From Thalassospiraceae bacterium (GTDB lineage Bacteria; Pseudomonadota; Alphaproteobacteria; Rhodospirillales; Magnetovibrionaceae), in the NCBI GenBank assembly GCA_030637845.1, contig DAOWFT010000025.1:1-5750 (forward strand): a DNA stretch of 5,750 bases, written 5' to 3'. The notes beneath the pieces were generated by a model. It made no database searches. It was not told where the DNA came from and saw only the letters and a list, made by a program, of their open reading frames with translations. This document shows, one piece after another, positions 4,623 to 5,750 of this stretch; position 1 is the stretch's first letter, and each line of letters begins with the position of its first letter. A program made the translations under genes and the position numbers.

Positions 4623-5750
4623 ATGGCAGCATCGAAAACTAAAACCAAAGTAAAGGCAAAAGCTAAAACCAAGGCTAAGGCAAAGACCAAAACCAAGGTA
4701 AAAGCCAAGGTCAAGGTAAAAGCAAAAACCAAGTCTAAGGTTAAATCAAAAGTTAAAGCCAAAACCAAGGCCAAGGCAGCAAAAGCCAAGCCCAAGCCCA
4801 AAGCCAAGCCCAAGGCGAAAGCAAAGGTAAAGGCAAAGGTGCAACCAAAGAAAAAGGTTGCGGCCAAAAAGAAAGCTGCGCCCAAGGCAAAGGCCAAAAC
4901 CGCAAAAAGCAAGATCAAGGAACTGACGCTGGCCGAAACCAAGGCCCGGCTCAAAGCCAAGATCAAGAGCGACAAATCATCCAAGGGCGAGCGTGAAGAG
5001 GGCGATGACCCGCTGCTCGACAGCTTTGATGCAAGCATCAAGAAAATAATCAAGCTCGGCAAAGCCCGCGGCTTCGTCACCTATGACGAATTGAACGCAG
5101 CCATGCCGCAGGATCAGGTGACGTCCGAACAAATCGAAGACACCATGAGCCAGCTTTCCGAAATGGGCATTAACGTTGTCGAAAACGAAGACGGCGAAGA
5201 TGCACAGGAAGGCAAGGAAGGCAAAGAAGGCGAAGACGGCAAACCCGTAGGCAATGTCGGCGAAAGTGACGCCGGGCGTACCGATGATCCGGTTCGTATG
5301 TACCTGCGTGAAATGGGCTCGGTTGAATTGCTGTCGCGTGAAGGCGAAATTGCAATTGCCAAACGTATCGAAGCCGGACGCGAAATGATGATTGGCGGCA
5401 TTTGCGAAAGCCCGCTTACCATTCGCGCCATTGTAACGTGGCATGATGCGCTGGTTTCATCCGACCTGTTGCTGCGCGATATTATTGATCTTGATGCCAC
5501 ATACGGTGGTGGCCCCGGTCAGCAGCCGGATAATTCCATCGCCGCGGTAAAGGCAGAAAAAGAAGGCCTAGCCGCCAAACGCGACAAGTCAGCCGGAGTA
5601 ATGAGAAAGCCGGCCCAGTTAGTGGAGGCCAACAAACCCCTAACCGAGCTAAAAGCCGACGGTACGCCTAAAACCGATGACGAAAAAGCCGACGAGGAAG
5701 ATGACGAAGCAGATACAAACCTGTCGTTGGCAGCTATGGAAGCACAGCTA
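4623..5750 (+). CDS. rpoD: Housekeeping sigma factor RpoD (sigma70) with lysine-rich N-terminal tail, partial at window edge
   Basis: RpoD directs RNA polymerase to housekeeping promoters. 376 codons are visible and open to the edge. Residues 1-99 form a basic tail (46 Lys, no Asp or Glu). Residues about 129-186 are sigma region 1.1 (DPLLDSFDASIKKIIKLGKARGF and GFVTYDELNAAMP), the autoinhibitory domain. Residues 187-219 are an acidic Gly/Glu linker. From 221, TDDPVRMYLREMG and LLSREGEIAIAKRIEAGRE are region 1.2, and from about 300 the acidic non-conserved region runs to a typical SLAAMEAQL at the edge. DNA-binding regions 2-4 lie outside. ATG 4623 is the first ATG after an in-frame TAA at 4596-4598. 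The nearest Shine-Dalgarno-like AAAAGG ends 13 nt upstream, which is long. An in-frame GTG at codon 73 (4839) is a less likely start. It follows dnaG in the expected operon order. Confidence 0.95.
   Translation, partial: MAASKTKTKVKAKAKTKAKAKTKTKVKAKVKVKAKTKSKVKSKVKAKTKAKAAKAKPKPKAKPKAKAKVKAKVQPKKKVAAKKKAAPKAKAKTAKSKIKELTLAETKARLKAKIKSDKSSKGEREEGDDPLLDSFDASIKKIIKLGKARGFVTYDELNAAMPQDQVTSEQIEDTMSQLSEMGINVVENEDGEDAQEGKEGKEGEDGKPVGNVGESDAGRTDDPVRMYLREMGSVELLSREGEIAIAKRIEAGREMMIGGICESPLTIRAIVTWHDALVSSDLLLRDIIDLDATYGGGPGQQPDNSIAAVKAEKEGLAAKRDKSAGVMRKPAQLVEANKPLTELKADGTPKTDDEKADEEDDEADTNLSLAAMEAQL
4635..4919 (+). repeat. Degenerate lysine-dipeptide repeat tract within rpoD
   Basis: The tract encodes residues 5-99 of RpoD. 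Lysine occupies every second position without a break from 5 to 51 (24 X-Lys dipeptides, X being Ser, Thr, Val or Ala), then again from 54 to 72 (10 lysines, X being Ala, Pro or Val), followed by KKK at 76-78 and 82-84 and looser spacing to 99. The 46 lysines use 21 AAA and 25 AAG codons, and the partners use mixed codons (GTA, GTC, GTT, GTG for Val), so the repeat is conserved as protein and not a fresh DNA slippage product. The strand is extremely purine-rich here. Confidence 0.9.

Noticed and set aside
4635..4919. The lysine tract as a recent microsatellite expansion or an assembly error.
   Set aside because: Lysine and partner codons are mixed throughout and the frame runs cleanly into region 1.1, which fits long-term selection on the protein and not fresh slippage.
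4595..5080. A minus-strand open frame of 161 codons rich in Phe, Leu and Ala that looks like a membrane protein.
   Set aside because: It is the complement of the lysine tract: AAA and AAG codons read backwards give Phe and Leu. The plus strand encodes RpoD with clear sigma regions, so the hydrophobic frame is an artefact.
4977..5444. A second minus-strand frame (155 codons) with Phe/Ala-rich stretches.
   Set aside because: It lies wholly opposite sigma regions 1.1 and 1.2 of rpoD. Its hydrophobic run mirrors the acidic Gly/Glu linker, and no ribosome site or family likeness is visible.

Overview
The window looks like core chromosomal DNA of an alphaproteobacterium, most plausibly of the Rhodospirillales type. 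The evidence is protein sequence style (DnaG and RpoD read like alphaproteobacterial orthologues) and gene order: a carAB operon diverging from a GatB/YqeY-family gene followed by dnaG and rpoD. Base composition is moderate, with many AAA, TTT and TTA codons. I see no transposase, phage, tRNA, rRNA or CRISPR signal.

Left part (1-1707, minus strand): the N-terminal 156 codons of carB, cut by the window edge, and a complete carA. They encode the two subunits of carbamoyl-phosphate synthetase. Only 4 nt separate the carA stop from the carB start, so they are one transcription unit. A good sigma70-type promoter (TTGACT, 17 nt, TAATAC) lies upstream of carA in the 255-nt divergent gap (1708-1962), with AT-rich DNA behind it and a 7-bp inverted repeat at the predicted start of transcription.

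Middle part (1963-4499, plus strand): a GatB/YqeY-family gene, then dnaG (primase). The 176-nt gap between them holds a weak terminator-like hairpin, a perfect consensus DnaA box lying where the -35 element of a TATAAT promoter should be, a foldable leader, and an 11-bp direct repeat whose second copy forms the dnaG ribosome binding region.

Right part (4500-5750, plus strand): a 123-nt intercistronic gap with a strong bulged hairpin that lacks a U-tract, then the first 376 codons of rpoD, open at the window edge. The layout matches the 'macromolecular synthesis' operon (rpsU-dnaG-rpoD in E. coli), with a YqeY-family gene where rpsU would stand. It links initiation of DNA synthesis (primase) with housekeeping transcription (sigma70).

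The most unusual element is the N-terminus of RpoD. Before sigma region 1.1 there are about 99 residues with 46 lysines and no acidic residue, including 24 consecutive X-Lys dipeptides. This histone-H1-like polycationic tail on a housekeeping sigma factor is the best candidate for something undescribed here, with the DnaA box at the dnaG promoter second. The rest is ordinary housekeeping sequence.
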